A stretch of DNA of 64,000 bases from Shewanella gaetbuli (GTDB lineage Bacteria; Pseudomonadota; Gammaproteobacteria; Enterobacterales; Shewanellaceae). Made by a program: the position numbers and the translations under genes. Positions 26,161 through 34,340 of the stretch are shown one piece after another; position 1 is the first letter of the stretch, and the number at the start of each line of letters is the position of its first letter. Location: positions 310,001 through 374,000 of the forward strand of contig NZ_JAKIKP010000002.1 in assembly GCF_023284065.1 (NCBI RefSeq), given 5' to 3'. Below the pieces are notes generated by a model. It worked only from the letters and a program-made list of their open reading frames with translations. It ran no database searches and was not told the DNA's origin.

Positions 26161-26736
26161 ATGTTCGCTAGTCACTACCACCAAAAAGGCACTATTCCTA
26201 AGCTTTTAAAAAATATCTATATTCCGTTCATGTTGGTCTTACTGGGGTGTCAAAGTACCCCGAAACAAGACTATGACGTAGGCTATGATTTTAGCCAGCT
26301 TAAAAGCTTCACCATTGTAGATACTCATGATGCTGAAGACCCTTTCACATCAGACCGAGTAAAATTAGATATTAGCAATGCTTTGCAGGCTCAAGGGTTC
26401 GAACAAAAAGCCAATGAAGGAGATTTTTCAGTTAACTTTGCCTTAAAAACAGAAGACAAACCTCAAGATTCAGGCCTTTCAATCGGTTTAGGCACAGGTT
26501 CATGGGGTAAGCATGGAGGAGTTGGTGTTGGTACCAGTGTAGGGGTTCCTGTCGGTAGCAACGATGAAAAACTGCAAACGATTCAAATTGATATTATCGA
26601 CCCAACTGAGAATAGACTCATTTGGCGTGGAACGGACCAATATGAATTTCAACAAGGTGGCGAGAAAAAAGCGACTAAAACCACTGAAACGGTCATTAAA
26701 ATTTTAGCGCAATTCCCGCCCCAAAAGAGCAATTAA
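26161..26736 (+). CDS. DUF4136 family lipoprotein
   Basis: With the ATG at 26161 (GGAG 9 nt upstream) the protein has 191 residues. A lipobox ends at LVLLGC (about residue 31), preceded by a rather long basic segment. The mature part has the DUF4136 pattern: YDVGYDFSQLKSFTI, DRVKLDISNALQAQGFEQK, a glycine-rich stretch (GLGTGSWGKHGGVGVGTSVGV) and LIWRG. It is probably a periplasm-facing envelope lipoprotein of unknown role. Its stop codon lies inside the first unit of a 16-bp tandem duplication. Confidence 0.82.
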   Translation: MFASHYHQKGTIPKLLKNIYIPFMLVLLGCQSTPKQDYDVGYDFSQLKSFTIVDTHDAEDPFTSDRVKLDISNALQAQGFEQKANEGDFSVNFALKTEDKPQDSGLSIGLGTGSWGKHGGVGVGTSVGVPVGSNDEKLQTIQIDIIDPTENRLIWRGTDQYEFQQGGEKKATKTTETVIKILAQFPPQKSN

Positions 26737-26760
26737 CTACAAGAGCAATTAACTACAAGA
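26726..26760. repeat. 16-bp tandem duplication at the DUF4136 gene end
   Basis: AGAGCAATTAACTACA occurs twice back to back (26726-26741, 26742-26757) and a third copy begins. The first copy contains the stop codon, so a second in-register TAA follows it. Confidence 0.85.
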
Positions 26761-26780
26761 CCTACATGATAAATAATGAA

Positions 26781-26809
26781 TCCACCATACAAACAGCTTG
26801 TATGGTGGA
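26781..26809. terminator. Strong hairpin, probable convergent terminator
   Basis: TCCACCATACAA and TTGTATGGTGGA form a perfect 12-bp stem around ACAGC between convergent genes. No clear U tract follows on either strand, so it may stop transcription poorly or act as an mRNA 3' stabiliser. Confidence 0.6.
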
Positions 26810-26832
26810 TATTAAAACTCAGTCGCCACAAG

Positions 26833-27977
26833 TTAGTGGCCTTCACCAAACAAGTAATTCAACCAACCTTGCATGCGTAATAAGACTTTACGCATAATCG
26901 CAACATGGCTGAAGTGCTCAGTATAAATCGCTGCTTGCCCCGCAACACCAGCAGGTAGTTGAGCGAGTAACTCATGGTCTTCCACATCAATTAGCACGAG
27001 TACTCGCCCACGTTGAAACAACTTGTTAGATGACTGTAAGTTGCCGCTAAACTGAATCTCACCCTCAGCCATAGCCGGCAAATTTTTAGCCACTTTACCT
27101 TTAAATACGACCCCAGGTATGGCATCAACAATCACTTCAGCTTCATCGCCTTCTTTTAACCTCAACAATGAATTTTGCCAAAATGCCCCCGCCACAAATC
27201 GTTCTTCGTCAGGAATAAAAGTCAGTGCAGGGCGTAAAGGTAGTGGCACCGCCATCACCCCTTATCTAAGCGCCAACTGCGTTACCACGCCATCGGTAGG
27301 AGCTCGCACAATTGTTTGATCTAAATCGTATTGCGCTTTGCAAGCTCAGCTTGCAAGCCAGCAACTTTAGTATTCACGCCATCAATATTTGACTCATAAG
27401 CTAACCGATTTCTTAGCTCTTCAGCTTTAGCGGCATCCAGTTGAGCAACTGAGGCAAAATAAAGTTGACGACGATTATCCAGCTCAAGCTCAGTGAAGGG
27501 TGAGTTCTGACCGCCATCTCGGTGCCCTTTTTGATATCTTTTATATGCCGATTCAGTCCGTATTACATTCGCTTCTGCTTGCTTATAATTTGCATGAGCG
27601 GTTTCATAAGCAGCTTGTAATTGGGGGACTTGTTGCTCAGCCTCTTTTAATGCTGCCAGTTTTTGCTGAACCACAGCCTCATAAGGGACAGGATCAATCT
27701 TAAATAATACATCCCCTTTTTTAACCGGCATATTGGCTTTAACATTAACCTCTGTTACTAACCCTTTAACCGCTGGAGTTATCGGTATTGTGACAAAATA
27801 TTCACGCGCAAATTTGGTATAAGGATGGTTATAATTCATCAGCAGCAGTAATGTGCTAATCAAGGCAATACCACCAAGTATGGCTGTAGGTACGGTCCAC
27901 TTGTTTAAAGGTATTTTAAATATTTTAAAAATGGCAATACATAAAGCTGAATAGGTCAGGATAAGCAATAAATCCAT
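26833..27977 (-). pseudogene. HlyD-family membrane fusion protein, YiaV-like, broken twice
   Basis: Read on the minus strand from 27977, the first 218 residues are a normal HlyD N-terminus: two hydrophobic helices, then ITPAVKGLVTEVNVKANMPVKKGDVLFKIDP and a coiled coil. In the AAA run at 27337-27339 one base is missing relative to the expected frame. Past it the reading continues as AQYDLDQTIVRAPTDGVV...LALR, as in intact relatives, and meets a TAA at 27262-27264 where a Glu codon would fit. The same frame then continues as GVMAVPLPLRPALTFIPDEERFVAGAFWQ to the natural end. Two independent lesions make a single sequencing slip an unlikely full explanation. Family members are adaptors of secretion or export systems. 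Confidence 0.85.
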
Positions 27978-28386
27978 TAGTTACTCTCCTTCTTCTCATC
28001 AGTATTGGCAGGCAATGACTCGACAATCGTTGAAGCTCCTGCGTCAGTCGATTGTTTAGCATCTAGCTCATTGACCCGTTGGTTTAATTCAGTAACCTGC
28101 TGTATAAGCTCCTTCACTTCTCCTTCAAGAATCAATTCTCGCTTACGGCTATCTGAGAACCCCACCCTCTATCTTCACGATACAAGGTTGCCCAAATCCA
28201 CAAAAATGGCCAAAGCACGTGTAAAGTAAACAAGCTCACCCAACCGGCAATATGTAACGCGTCTTGTTGGGGGTGGTTACGATGCTTAGCGATTTCATAA
28301 GGAATATCATGTATGGCGATAATGCCGTAAAACAGAAATATCACCACAAAAAATATTATCCCTAACGCAAAATAATCTAAAAACAT
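27977..28386 (-). pseudogene. DUF3302 inner-membrane protein, YiaW-like, frameshifted
   Basis: The N-terminal part from the ATG at 28386 (GGAG 7 nt upstream) has two transmembrane helices (FALGIIFFVVIFLFYGIIAI and GWVSLFTLHVLWPFLWIWATLY) and then YREDRGWG. There the frame breaks in a GGGG run. With one more G it continues as GFSDSRKRELILEGEVKELIQQVTELNQRVNEL, the coiled-coil tail that follows in a separate frame to 27977. DUF3302 (YiaW) and HlyD (YiaV) genes form a conserved pair in enterobacteria, which matches the order here. The two coding ends touch at TAATG. Both members of the pair are disrupted. Confidence 0.82.
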
Positions 28387-28484
28387 AGGCACTCTCCAGC
28401 ACATAATAAATACTATGGCAAAGCGTACACCATTAACAACAATGCAACATAGGGTTTATGATTTAAAACTGACATTCCAATCAC

Positions 28485-28535
28485 TTGACGTTAAAGCAGT
28501 GATCTAACAGCTATAATTTTCTCGTGCTAGATCAC
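28485..28535 (+). promoter_or_regulatory. Putative purT promoter with inverted repeat around the -10
   Basis: TATAAT at 28512-28517 lies inside an inverted repeat, GTGATCTA (28499-28506) and TAGATCAC (28528-28535). A TTGACG at 28485-28490 is 21 bp away, too far for an ideal -35. The repeat could be an operator or a hairpin at the mRNA start. I see no purine-repressor box. Confidence 0.4.
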
Positions 28536-28614
28536 ATTTTATTTGCCACTAATAGCCAGAGCATATTCACTAGAGGTAAACTGTTCTGAAAATAAAACAC
28601 TCATAAGGTTTGTA

Positions 28615-29811
28615 ATGAGCACATCTTCACTAGAAACACTCGGTACCCCGAATTGCCCTGATGCCGTAAAAGCGATGCTGCTTGGTTGCGGAGAGTTAGG
28701 TAAAGAAGTCGCAATTGAACTACAACGATTTGGCATTGAAGTCATTGGGGTGGATAGATACCCGAATGCGCCAGCCATGCAAATAGCCCATCGTAGCCAT
28801 GTCATCAATATGCTTGATTCAGCTCAATTAACTCAGTTAATTGAATCTGAGAAACCAGATATTGTCATTCCGGAGTTAGAAGCCATTGCTACAGACGTAT
28901 TAGTCACTCTAGAAGATAAAGGCTTAAATGTCGTGCCTTGTGCTATGGCCACTAAATTGACCATGGACCGAGAAGGGATTCGTCGGTTAGCCGCTGAAAC
29001 CTTAGCCCTACCAACGTCACCTTACTTTTTTTGCGATACCTTTGATGAGCTCAAACTTGCCGTTGAACAAATTCAATACCCTTGTGTAGTCAAACCGGTA
29101 ATGAGCTCTTCTGGTAAAGGGCAAAGTGTTTTAAGAAACGCAGAGGATCTTCAACCTGCTTGGGAATATGCCCAAGAAGGTGGACGCGCAGGTAATGGAC
29201 GCGTAATCATTGAAGGCTTTGTAAATTTTGATTATGAAATTACCTTGCTAACCATTCATGCAGTTGATGGTATTCACTTTTGTGATCCTATTGGACATCG
29301 ACAAGAAGATGGCGACTACCGTGAATCTTGGCAGCCTCAAGCCATGCCAGACCATGTGTTAGAAAAAGCACAAATAGTGGCTATGAAAGCGGTTAAAGCG
29401 CTTGGTGGCTACGGATTATTTGGCGTTGAGTTATTTATTAAAGGCGATGAAGTGTACTTTTCGGAAGTTTCGCCACGCCCACATGATACCGGCTTAGTGA
29501 CCTTGATCAGCCAAAATCTGTCTGAGTTTGCCCTACATGTTCGCGCTATTCTTGGGCTACCTATCGGCAAAATTGAACAATATGGCCCATCGGCTTCAGC
29601 AGTGATTCTAGCCGAAGGAAAATCTGAAAATATTCGTTACCAAGGCTTAGGCAAAGCATTAAGCTTTGAAGATACTCAACTAAGAATTTTCGGCAAAGGT
29701 GACATTAATGGTCGCCGCCGCTTGGGGGTGGCGCTCGCCAAAGACAGCACCATTGAGCAATCTGTTGAAAAAGCGAAACAATGCGCGGCTGAAATAAAAG
29801 TTATCTTTTAA
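28615..29811 (+). CDS. purT: Formate-dependent phosphoribosylglycinamide formyltransferase
   Basis: PurT makes formyl-GAR from GAR, formate and ATP in de novo purine synthesis. With the ATG at 28615 the protein has 398 residues, close to E. coli PurT. It shows the ATP-grasp plan: [22 protein letters not shown] at the start, [15 protein letters not shown] for ATP binding, and [22 protein letters not shown] at the metal-binding end. The in-frame extension upstream of 28615 lacks conservation and a ribosome-binding site. It is monocistronic and followed by a terminator. Confidence 0.96.
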   Translation: MSTSSLETLGTPNCPDAVKAMLLGCGELGKEVAIELQRFGIEVIGVDRYPNAPAMQIAHRSHVINMLDSAQLTQLIESEKPDIVIPELEAIATDVLVTLEDKGLNVVPCAMATKLTMDREGIRRLAAETLALPTSPYFFCDTFDELKLAVEQIQYPCVVKPVMSSSGKGQSVLRNAEDLQPAWEYAQEGGRAGNGRVIIEGFVNFDYEITLLTIHAVDGIHFCDPIGHRQEDGDYRESWQPQAMPDHVLEKAQIVAMKAVKALGGYGLFGVELFIKGDEVYFSEVSPRPHDTGLVTLISQNLSEFALHVRAILGLPIGKIEQYGPSASAVILAEGKSENIRYQGLGKALSFEDTQLRIFGKGDINGRRRLGVALAKDSTIEQSVEKAKQCAAEIKVIF

Positions 29812-29825
29812 AGCTACCACTTATT

Positions 29826-29867
29826 AAAAACGGCCATATAGAGTAAATCTATATGGCCGTTTTTTTA
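29826..29867 (+). terminator. Terminator of purT
   Basis: AAAACGGCCATATAGA pairs with TCTATATGGCCGTTTT around GTAAA, followed by a U tract. The stem is long and perfect. Confidence 0.92.
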
Positions 29868-29868
29868 G

Positions 29869-29900
29869 CTTAGTTTTTTGCTTAGTTTTTTGCTTAGTTT
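29869..29900. repeat. 12-bp tandem repeat after purT terminator
   Basis: CTTAGTTTTTTG occurs at 29869-29880 and 29881-29892, and partly at 29893-29900. It begins directly behind the terminator's U tract. Confidence 0.85.
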
Positions 29901-29947
29901 GGTATCGTATAACAACCCCATCTGATAGTGCCGATTATCGATGATAA

Positions 29948-30895
29948 TTAGACCCTGTTGACAGGTTTACCCACTATAAATTGCTGACAATTATCTACCG
30001 CAATATTCATTAAGTTTTGCCTAGCCTCTTTGGTCGCCCAAGCAATATGCGGAGTAATGGTAATATTTTTAGCGCTTAATAATGGATTGTTTGGGCTCGG
30101 TGGCTCAGTCGATAACACATCAACCGCGGCAAAGCCTTTACCGGCGTTAAGCCAATCAGCAAGTGCTTGCTCATTAACCAGCCCGCCTCTAGCAGTATTT
30201 ATTATCAAGGTATTTTTAGGCAGTTGTGCCAATAGCGGTTGGTCTATTAGCTGTTCTGTTGCAGGGGTGAGTGGGCAGTGCAATGAAACAAAATGAGACT
30301 GCGGTAACAAGTCAGTCAATGTACACCATGAGACCCCCTGTGCTAGCTCAGTTTTAGGCGTTGGTGTGTGAACAAGCACATTCATCCCAAAAGACAGCGC
30401 AATTTTAGCTACATGCTGGGCAATATCGCCATAACCAATTAAGCCTATGGTTTTACCCTTCAATGACATTAACGGCGCCAGCGTAAAGCAAAAATCACGT
30501 TGTTCACTCCAATGACCTTGCTTTACCGCTGAGTCATGTAATGCTACTTGCTGAGTGTGAGATAAAATATGCGCAAATACCATTTGAGCAACCGCATCAG
30601 GGCCATAAGCTGGAATATTAGTGACAACTATGCCGTGTTGCTTAGCATATTCAACATCAACCACATTAGTGCCTGTCGCTAACACGCCAATATATTTAAC
30701 ATTAGGCAACTGCTTTAATGTGTGCGCCGAAAGCACGGTTTTATTGGTTAGCACAATATCGGCCTTATTAGCACGTGCAACTACATCGTGTTGTTCAGTA
30801 TGATCATAAACCACACACTGAGCTAATTGCTCAAAACCTTGCCAAGATAAATCACCAGGGTTTAAGGTAAAGCCATCTAATACCACTATATTCAT
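29948..30895 (-). CDS. D-2-hydroxyacid dehydrogenase
   Basis: With the ATG at 30893-30895 (AAGGA 7 nt upstream) the protein has 315 residues; a longer frame adds eight residues without support. The NAD-binding fold is GLIGYGDIAQHVAKIALSFGMNVLVH. The catalytic Arg lies in INTARGGLVNEQAL, Glu in STEPPSPNNPLL and His in PHIAWATKEAR. This fits the glycerate/hydroxypyruvate reductase branch of the family, but the substrate cannot be fixed. It is flanked by an outer-membrane protein gene on the same strand, with about 50 bp between them. Confidence 0.9.
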   Translation of the reverse strand: MNIVVLDGFTLNPGDLSWQGFEQLAQCVVYDHTEQHDVVARANKADIVLTNKTVLSAHTLKQLPNVKYIGVLATGTNVVDVEYAKQHGIVVTNIPAYGPDAVAQMVFAHILSHTQQVALHDSAVKQGHWSEQRDFCFTLAPLMSLKGKTIGLIGYGDIAQHVAKIALSFGMNVLVHTPTPKTELAQGVSWCTLTDLLPQSHFVSLHCPLTPATEQLIDQPLLAQLPKNTLIINTARGGLVNEQALADWLNAGKGFAAVDVLSTEPPSPNNPLLSAKNITITPHIAWATKEARQNLMNIAVDNCQQFIVGKPVNRV

Positions 30896-30943
30896 TGTTT
30901 TCCTTGCCGCCACTTTCAATTATGGATAACGGCATTACTCTGG

Positions 30944-31579
30944 TTAAAAAGAAACTTCAAAGCCAATATTCGCTTGGCCTTGCCACATTAAATCACCTTG
31001 AATTTTAAACACGCAACTGGCCTCATTACAAAAAAGCCCACCATTTGAATCCATAAACGTCGCATAGCCTCTCACATCCGCAAAAACACTCAAGTTGGAC
31101 ATTAACTCATAGGCCACGCCAGCACCAACGCCCATTGAAAAATGGGTTTCATTAGAATATAAACCGTTGGGACGGATATGCGTCACCCCTGCACTGGCCG
31201 TGATGTAAGGCTTTAACTGACCACTAGGAAAATACAATGTTCCACCAAGATGCAAATAATTAACGTCCAGCTCAGCGATAACATCGGTCGATAGAGCTTT
31301 GTTACGCAAATCAGTCGTTTGACGGCTATAAAGTAAATGAACATTGCCGGGGTCGTTAGTTTTCATACCTAGCATCAAGCCAAAATTTTCACTTTCACTG
31401 ATATTAAGACGACTATAACTGTCTTCACTTTCATCATTTGAAATCTCTAAACCGTTGCCACCAAAACTATAGCCCGCAAAAGGCGCAATATAGATTTCAG
31501 CTTTCGCTATTGATGCTGAAAAAATTGACGTGGCCAGTATTGAGCAAGTCAGTAAAGTTGAAATATGAGTAACTGTCAT
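30944..31579 (-). CDS. Small outer-membrane beta-barrel protein
   Basis: This 211-residue protein has a signal peptide (ATSIFSASIAKA, cleavage near residue 27) followed by alternating amphipathic strands. It begins EIYIAPFAGYSFGGNGLEI and ends QANIGFEVSF with the terminal Phe of outer-membrane barrels. The length and pattern suit an eight-stranded OmpA/OmpW-like barrel. Two Cys near the end (FCNEASCVF) may form a disulfide. No substrate or partner can be inferred; the neighbours are a dehydrogenase and djlA. Confidence 0.72.
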   Translation of the reverse strand: MTVTHISTLLTCSILATSIFSASIAKAEIYIAPFAGYSFGGNGLEISNDESEDSYSRLNISESENFGLMLGMKTNDPGNVHLLYSRQTTDLRNKALSTDVIAELDVNYLHLGGTLYFPSGQLKPYITASAGVTHIRPNGLYSNETHFSMGVGAGVAYELMSNLSVFADVRGYATFMDSNGGLFCNEASCVFKIQGDLMWQGQANIGFEVSF

Positions 31580-31632
31580 TTTATAAATTCCTCTAACGAT
31601 TATTATTGTTCCATCAATACAGTAATTCAGTG

Positions 31633-32406
31633 CTAACGCATGTTTCTTTGGTTTTTTATACTTTCATAAGCCGCTTGGATATCTTGCGCTTTTGTCTTCG
31701 CTAGAGACATCATCTCTTCAGGTAATCCTTTAGCGACTAATTTATCGGGATGGTGCTCATTCATCAATTTTCGATAAGCCCGTTTGACTTGTTGGTCAGT
31801 CGCTTCAACGCTAACCCCTAATAACATGTAGGCATCATCAATCGACATTTTACTGCCTTGAGCAGATTGATGATGAGCAAACTCCGCCTGCCAACGTGCC
31901 AATAAATCTTTTAGTACCGCAGATAACCCCAGTTCTTTGGCTATCACGGTTAAAACTTGTTGCTCTTTAACGTGTAATTCGCCGTCTGATAAAGCCGTTT
32001 GAATTTGAATCTCTAAAAACATTTGCAACAGTTCATGCCGACTGTGGGTGACATTTTTAAAGTCAGCGAGTTGTTGCTGTAAGTTAAAGTCAGCTTGACG
32101 GCCAGAACGAAATGCAGCTTGGGCATCTTGTCGAATTTGACCACTGAGTTGCATTTTATCCATTAACAAGGTGGCGATATGAATATCGGCTTCGGTCACA
32201 CGTCCAGAAGCTTTAGCAACATGTCCCATCACAGCAAATGTGGTATTTAAAAATATTGCCTGACGCTTTCCTGCCTGCTGAATTAAGCTAGAGAATCGTT
32301 GTTTCTTATCGTATAAATGACCTAAATAAAGGCCAAATAAGCCACCAAAAATTTTACCGAACATAAATCCGATAATAAAACCAAAAACCTTACCCCAAAT
32401 TCGCAT
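31633..32406 (-). CDS. djlA: Membrane-anchored DnaJ-like co-chaperone
   Basis: This 257-residue protein starts with a glycine-rich transmembrane segment (GKVFGFIIGFMFGKIFGGLFGLYLG), followed by a TerB-like helical domain and a C-terminal J domain with HPD (AYRKLMNEHHPDKLVA). DjlA stimulates DnaK ATPase at the inner membrane and is tied to capsule and envelope-stress regulation. Its location beside lptD is the usual one in gammaproteobacteria. It is on the opposite strand from lptD, with the murU-amgK pair in between. Confidence 0.94.
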   Translation of the reverse strand: MRIWGKVFGFIIGFMFGKIFGGLFGLYLGHLYDKKQRFSSLIQQAGKRQAIFLNTTFAVMGHVAKASGRVTEADIHIATLLMDKMQLSGQIRQDAQAAFRSGRQADFNLQQQLADFKNVTHSRHELLQMFLEIQIQTALSDGELHVKEQQVLTVIAKELGLSAVLKDLLARWQAEFAHHQSAQGSKMSIDDAYMLLGVSVEATDQQVKRAYRKLMNEHHPDKLVAKGLPEEMMSLAKTKAQDIQAAYESIKNQRNMR

Positions 32407-32433
32407 TGGCTGTGTTCTCTATAAAATATGTCG

Positions 32434-33144
32434 TTATGACTTTGATGTTTGACTTAACAGTCGATGATTAAGCATTTTTAAACGTTCAATAGTACCAACA
32501 TCACACCAAAAATGGGTAAAGTGACAACCAAAAGTTTGCGCTTGTACAATAGATTGACGCAATAAAGGCCCTAAAGGTTGTGAGCCTTGCGGTAAATCAG
32601 CAAACATCTTCGGACTAAATATACCCATGCCGCTATAAGTAAAACAAGGCTGACCATTCAGTGACAAATCACCCGCGTGTTTAGTACTCCCTTTAGAGGC
32701 AAATGCGAAATCCCCCTTTAGGTTGTGTTCTGGGTTATCCACTAACCAAATAAAACCATCCAGATTTTCAGTTTCTACGGTGGTTAAAGCGGAAAACACA
32801 TCTGGCAATTGATCGATATAAATATCGCCGTTCAATAATAAAAATGGTTCATCACCTAACAATGGAAGTGCTTTTTTTATTCCACCTGCCGTTTCTAAGG
32901 CCTCGTTTTCTTGACTGTAGTGAATCTCAATCCCCCAACGTTCACCATTGCCTAACTGTTCAGGTAACATATGTCCTAGCCAAGCTTGGTTGATTACCAC
33001 TTCAGTAATACCAATCTTAGCCAGCTTTTCTAGGTGATATTCAATCAGCGGTTTTCCATTAGCATGCACCAAAGGTTTAGGTAAAGTGTCGGTCAATGGA
33101 CGTAATCGTTCGCCTCGTCCTGCGGCAAGGATCATCGCTTTCAT
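32434..33144 (-). CDS. murU: MurNAc-alpha-1-phosphate uridylyltransferase
   Basis: With the ATG at 33142-33144 the protein has 236 residues; GGAAACG upstream and the 4-bp ATGA overlap with the amgK stop support this start. The N-terminus AMILAAGRGERLRPLTDTLPKPL is the nucleotidyltransferase motif, and LLLNGDIYID holds the metal-binding Asp. MurU makes UDP-MurNAc from MurNAc-1-phosphate, bypassing early fosfomycin-sensitive steps in peptidoglycan recycling. The preceding gene encodes AmgK, which supplies its substrate; anmK, also in the window, feeds the same recycling network. Confidence 0.92.
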   Translation of the reverse strand: MKAMILAAGRGERLRPLTDTLPKPLVHANGKPLIEYHLEKLAKIGITEVVINQAWLGHMLPEQLGNGERWGIEIHYSQENEALETAGGIKKALPLLGDEPFLLLNGDIYIDQLPDVFSALTTVETENLDGFIWLVDNPEHNLKGDFAFASKGSTKHAGDLSLNGQPCFTYSGMGIFSPKMFADLPQGSQPLGPLLRQSIVQAQTFGCHFTHFWCDVGTIERLKMLNHRLLSQTSKS

Positions 33145-34196
33145 AACAACGTTTCCTTCATCGGCGTATTGGTTAGTACTCGTGGCAAAATGTATTCTGC
33201 TAACCACTGACTCAGCGGTGCTAACTCTGAATACTGTGCTGCAATATCAATAATGTACTCTAACGTTAAAGGGATATCAGCCATATAACCGGGTTTGCCA
33301 TCACGCAGGTTTAATCTCGCAAAGATTCCCGCGGCTTTAATGTGACGTTGTATGCCCATTAAATCAAACCATTGTTGATATCGCTCAAAAGTCACATCGT
33401 GTTGAATTAAGCCATGTTGTTTGGCTAAATCAAAATGAAACCTTATCAGAGGATTTATGACTGAATCAGGCCACCGAATATAACAATCGCGTAATAAAGA
33501 CACCGCATCATAAGTAACAGGCCCAATTACTGCATCTTGGAAGTCAATCACTGCAAGTGGCGCTGACGACTCACCTTTACTGCTTAACAGTAGGTTTCGG
33601 CTATGAAAGTCTCGGTGCATGCCAACTTTGGGTTGCTCAGCGACATTAGCTGTTAATATGTTAAAGCTGTGTGCGAGTAACTGCTGCTCTGTTTCCGACA
33701 ACGAATAATTTAAATGTTTTCCTAACAGCCACTCGGTGAAAATACCTAGCTCTCGTTTAACAAATTCATCATCAAAATCAGCTAAATAATGTGACTGAGC
33801 GTGTTCTTCACCAATCAGTTTAACCTGACTAATAGGCATTAATAATGCTAAAGCCTGTTGATAATATTGGCTTACATTATCAAGAGTTAATACTGACAGT
33901 AATTGCGTGTCACCCACATCGGTTTGCAAAACAAATCCGTGTTTATCACAGAATCCGATAATTTCGGGCACCAATAATCCGACTTTTTTATAAGCTTTTG
34001 CCATGGTAATAAAAGGCATTATGGGGACTAGCTCAACGGGGGAGTCAGAAACGATAAAACTTTCATTATTATAGGAAAATTTGAAGTATCTACGAAAACT
34101 GGCATCACCACAAATTAGTGTGGGAGTAATTTCTTCGGCAAAAAATTGCCTTAACCAAGTGGTTAGTAAAGAAAATCTTAAATCTGATTCGCTCAT
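33141..34196 (-). CDS. amgK: Anomeric MurNAc/GlcNAc kinase
   Basis: This 351-residue aminoglycoside-phosphotransferase-fold kinase has the catalytic loop MHRDFHSRNLL and the metal-binding VIDFQDAVIGPVTYDAVSLLRD. AmgK phosphorylates MurNAc at the anomeric position in peptidoglycan recycling, and MurU then transfers uridylate. The two genes overlap by 4 bp and lie next to lptD, as in pseudomonads and other gammaproteobacteria. It is divergent from lptD, with about 145 bp between starts. Confidence 0.92.
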   Translation of the reverse strand: MSESDLRFSLLTTWLRQFFAEEITPTLICGDASFRRYFKFSYNNESFIVSDSPVELVPIMPFITMAKAYKKVGLLVPEIIGFCDKHGFVLQTDVGDTQLLSVLTLDNVSQYYQQALALLMPISQVKLIGEEHAQSHYLADFDDEFVKRELGIFTEWLLGKHLNYSLSETEQQLLAHSFNILTANVAEQPKVGMHRDFHSRNLLLSSKGESSAPLAVIDFQDAVIGPVTYDAVSLLRDCYIRWPDSVINPLIRFHFDLAKQHGLIQHDVTFERYQQWFDLMGIQRHIKAAGIFARLNLRDGKPGYMADIPLTLEYIIDIAAQYSELAPLSQWLAEYILPRVLTNTPMKETLL

Positions 34197-34340
34197 CTCA
34201 ATGGCTCTTATGCAAAAATTGCTTTATTATAGCCAGCATAACATTTGGAAACAGCTAAAGAATGGATTGTTTTACAGCTAGCTGGATTTCTTTACCTCTC
34301 CAAACTTTCCAGAACAGAATTCAATAATTATTTGACTATA

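Noticed and set aside
27119-27703. Plus-strand frames across the HlyD region
   Set aside because: Antisense shadows; the minus strand gives a continuous HlyD protein once the lesions are bridged.
27262-28165. Frame breaks in yiaV/yiaW-like genes as mere sequencing errors
   Set aside because: Homopolymer slips could explain one or two of them, but the additional nonsense codon does not fit that. Kept as pseudogenes with the caveat stated.
29948-30895. Assignment as phosphoglycerate dehydrogenase SerA
   Set aside because: No ACT or intervening domain and only 315 residues; kept as a general D-2-hydroxyacid dehydrogenase.
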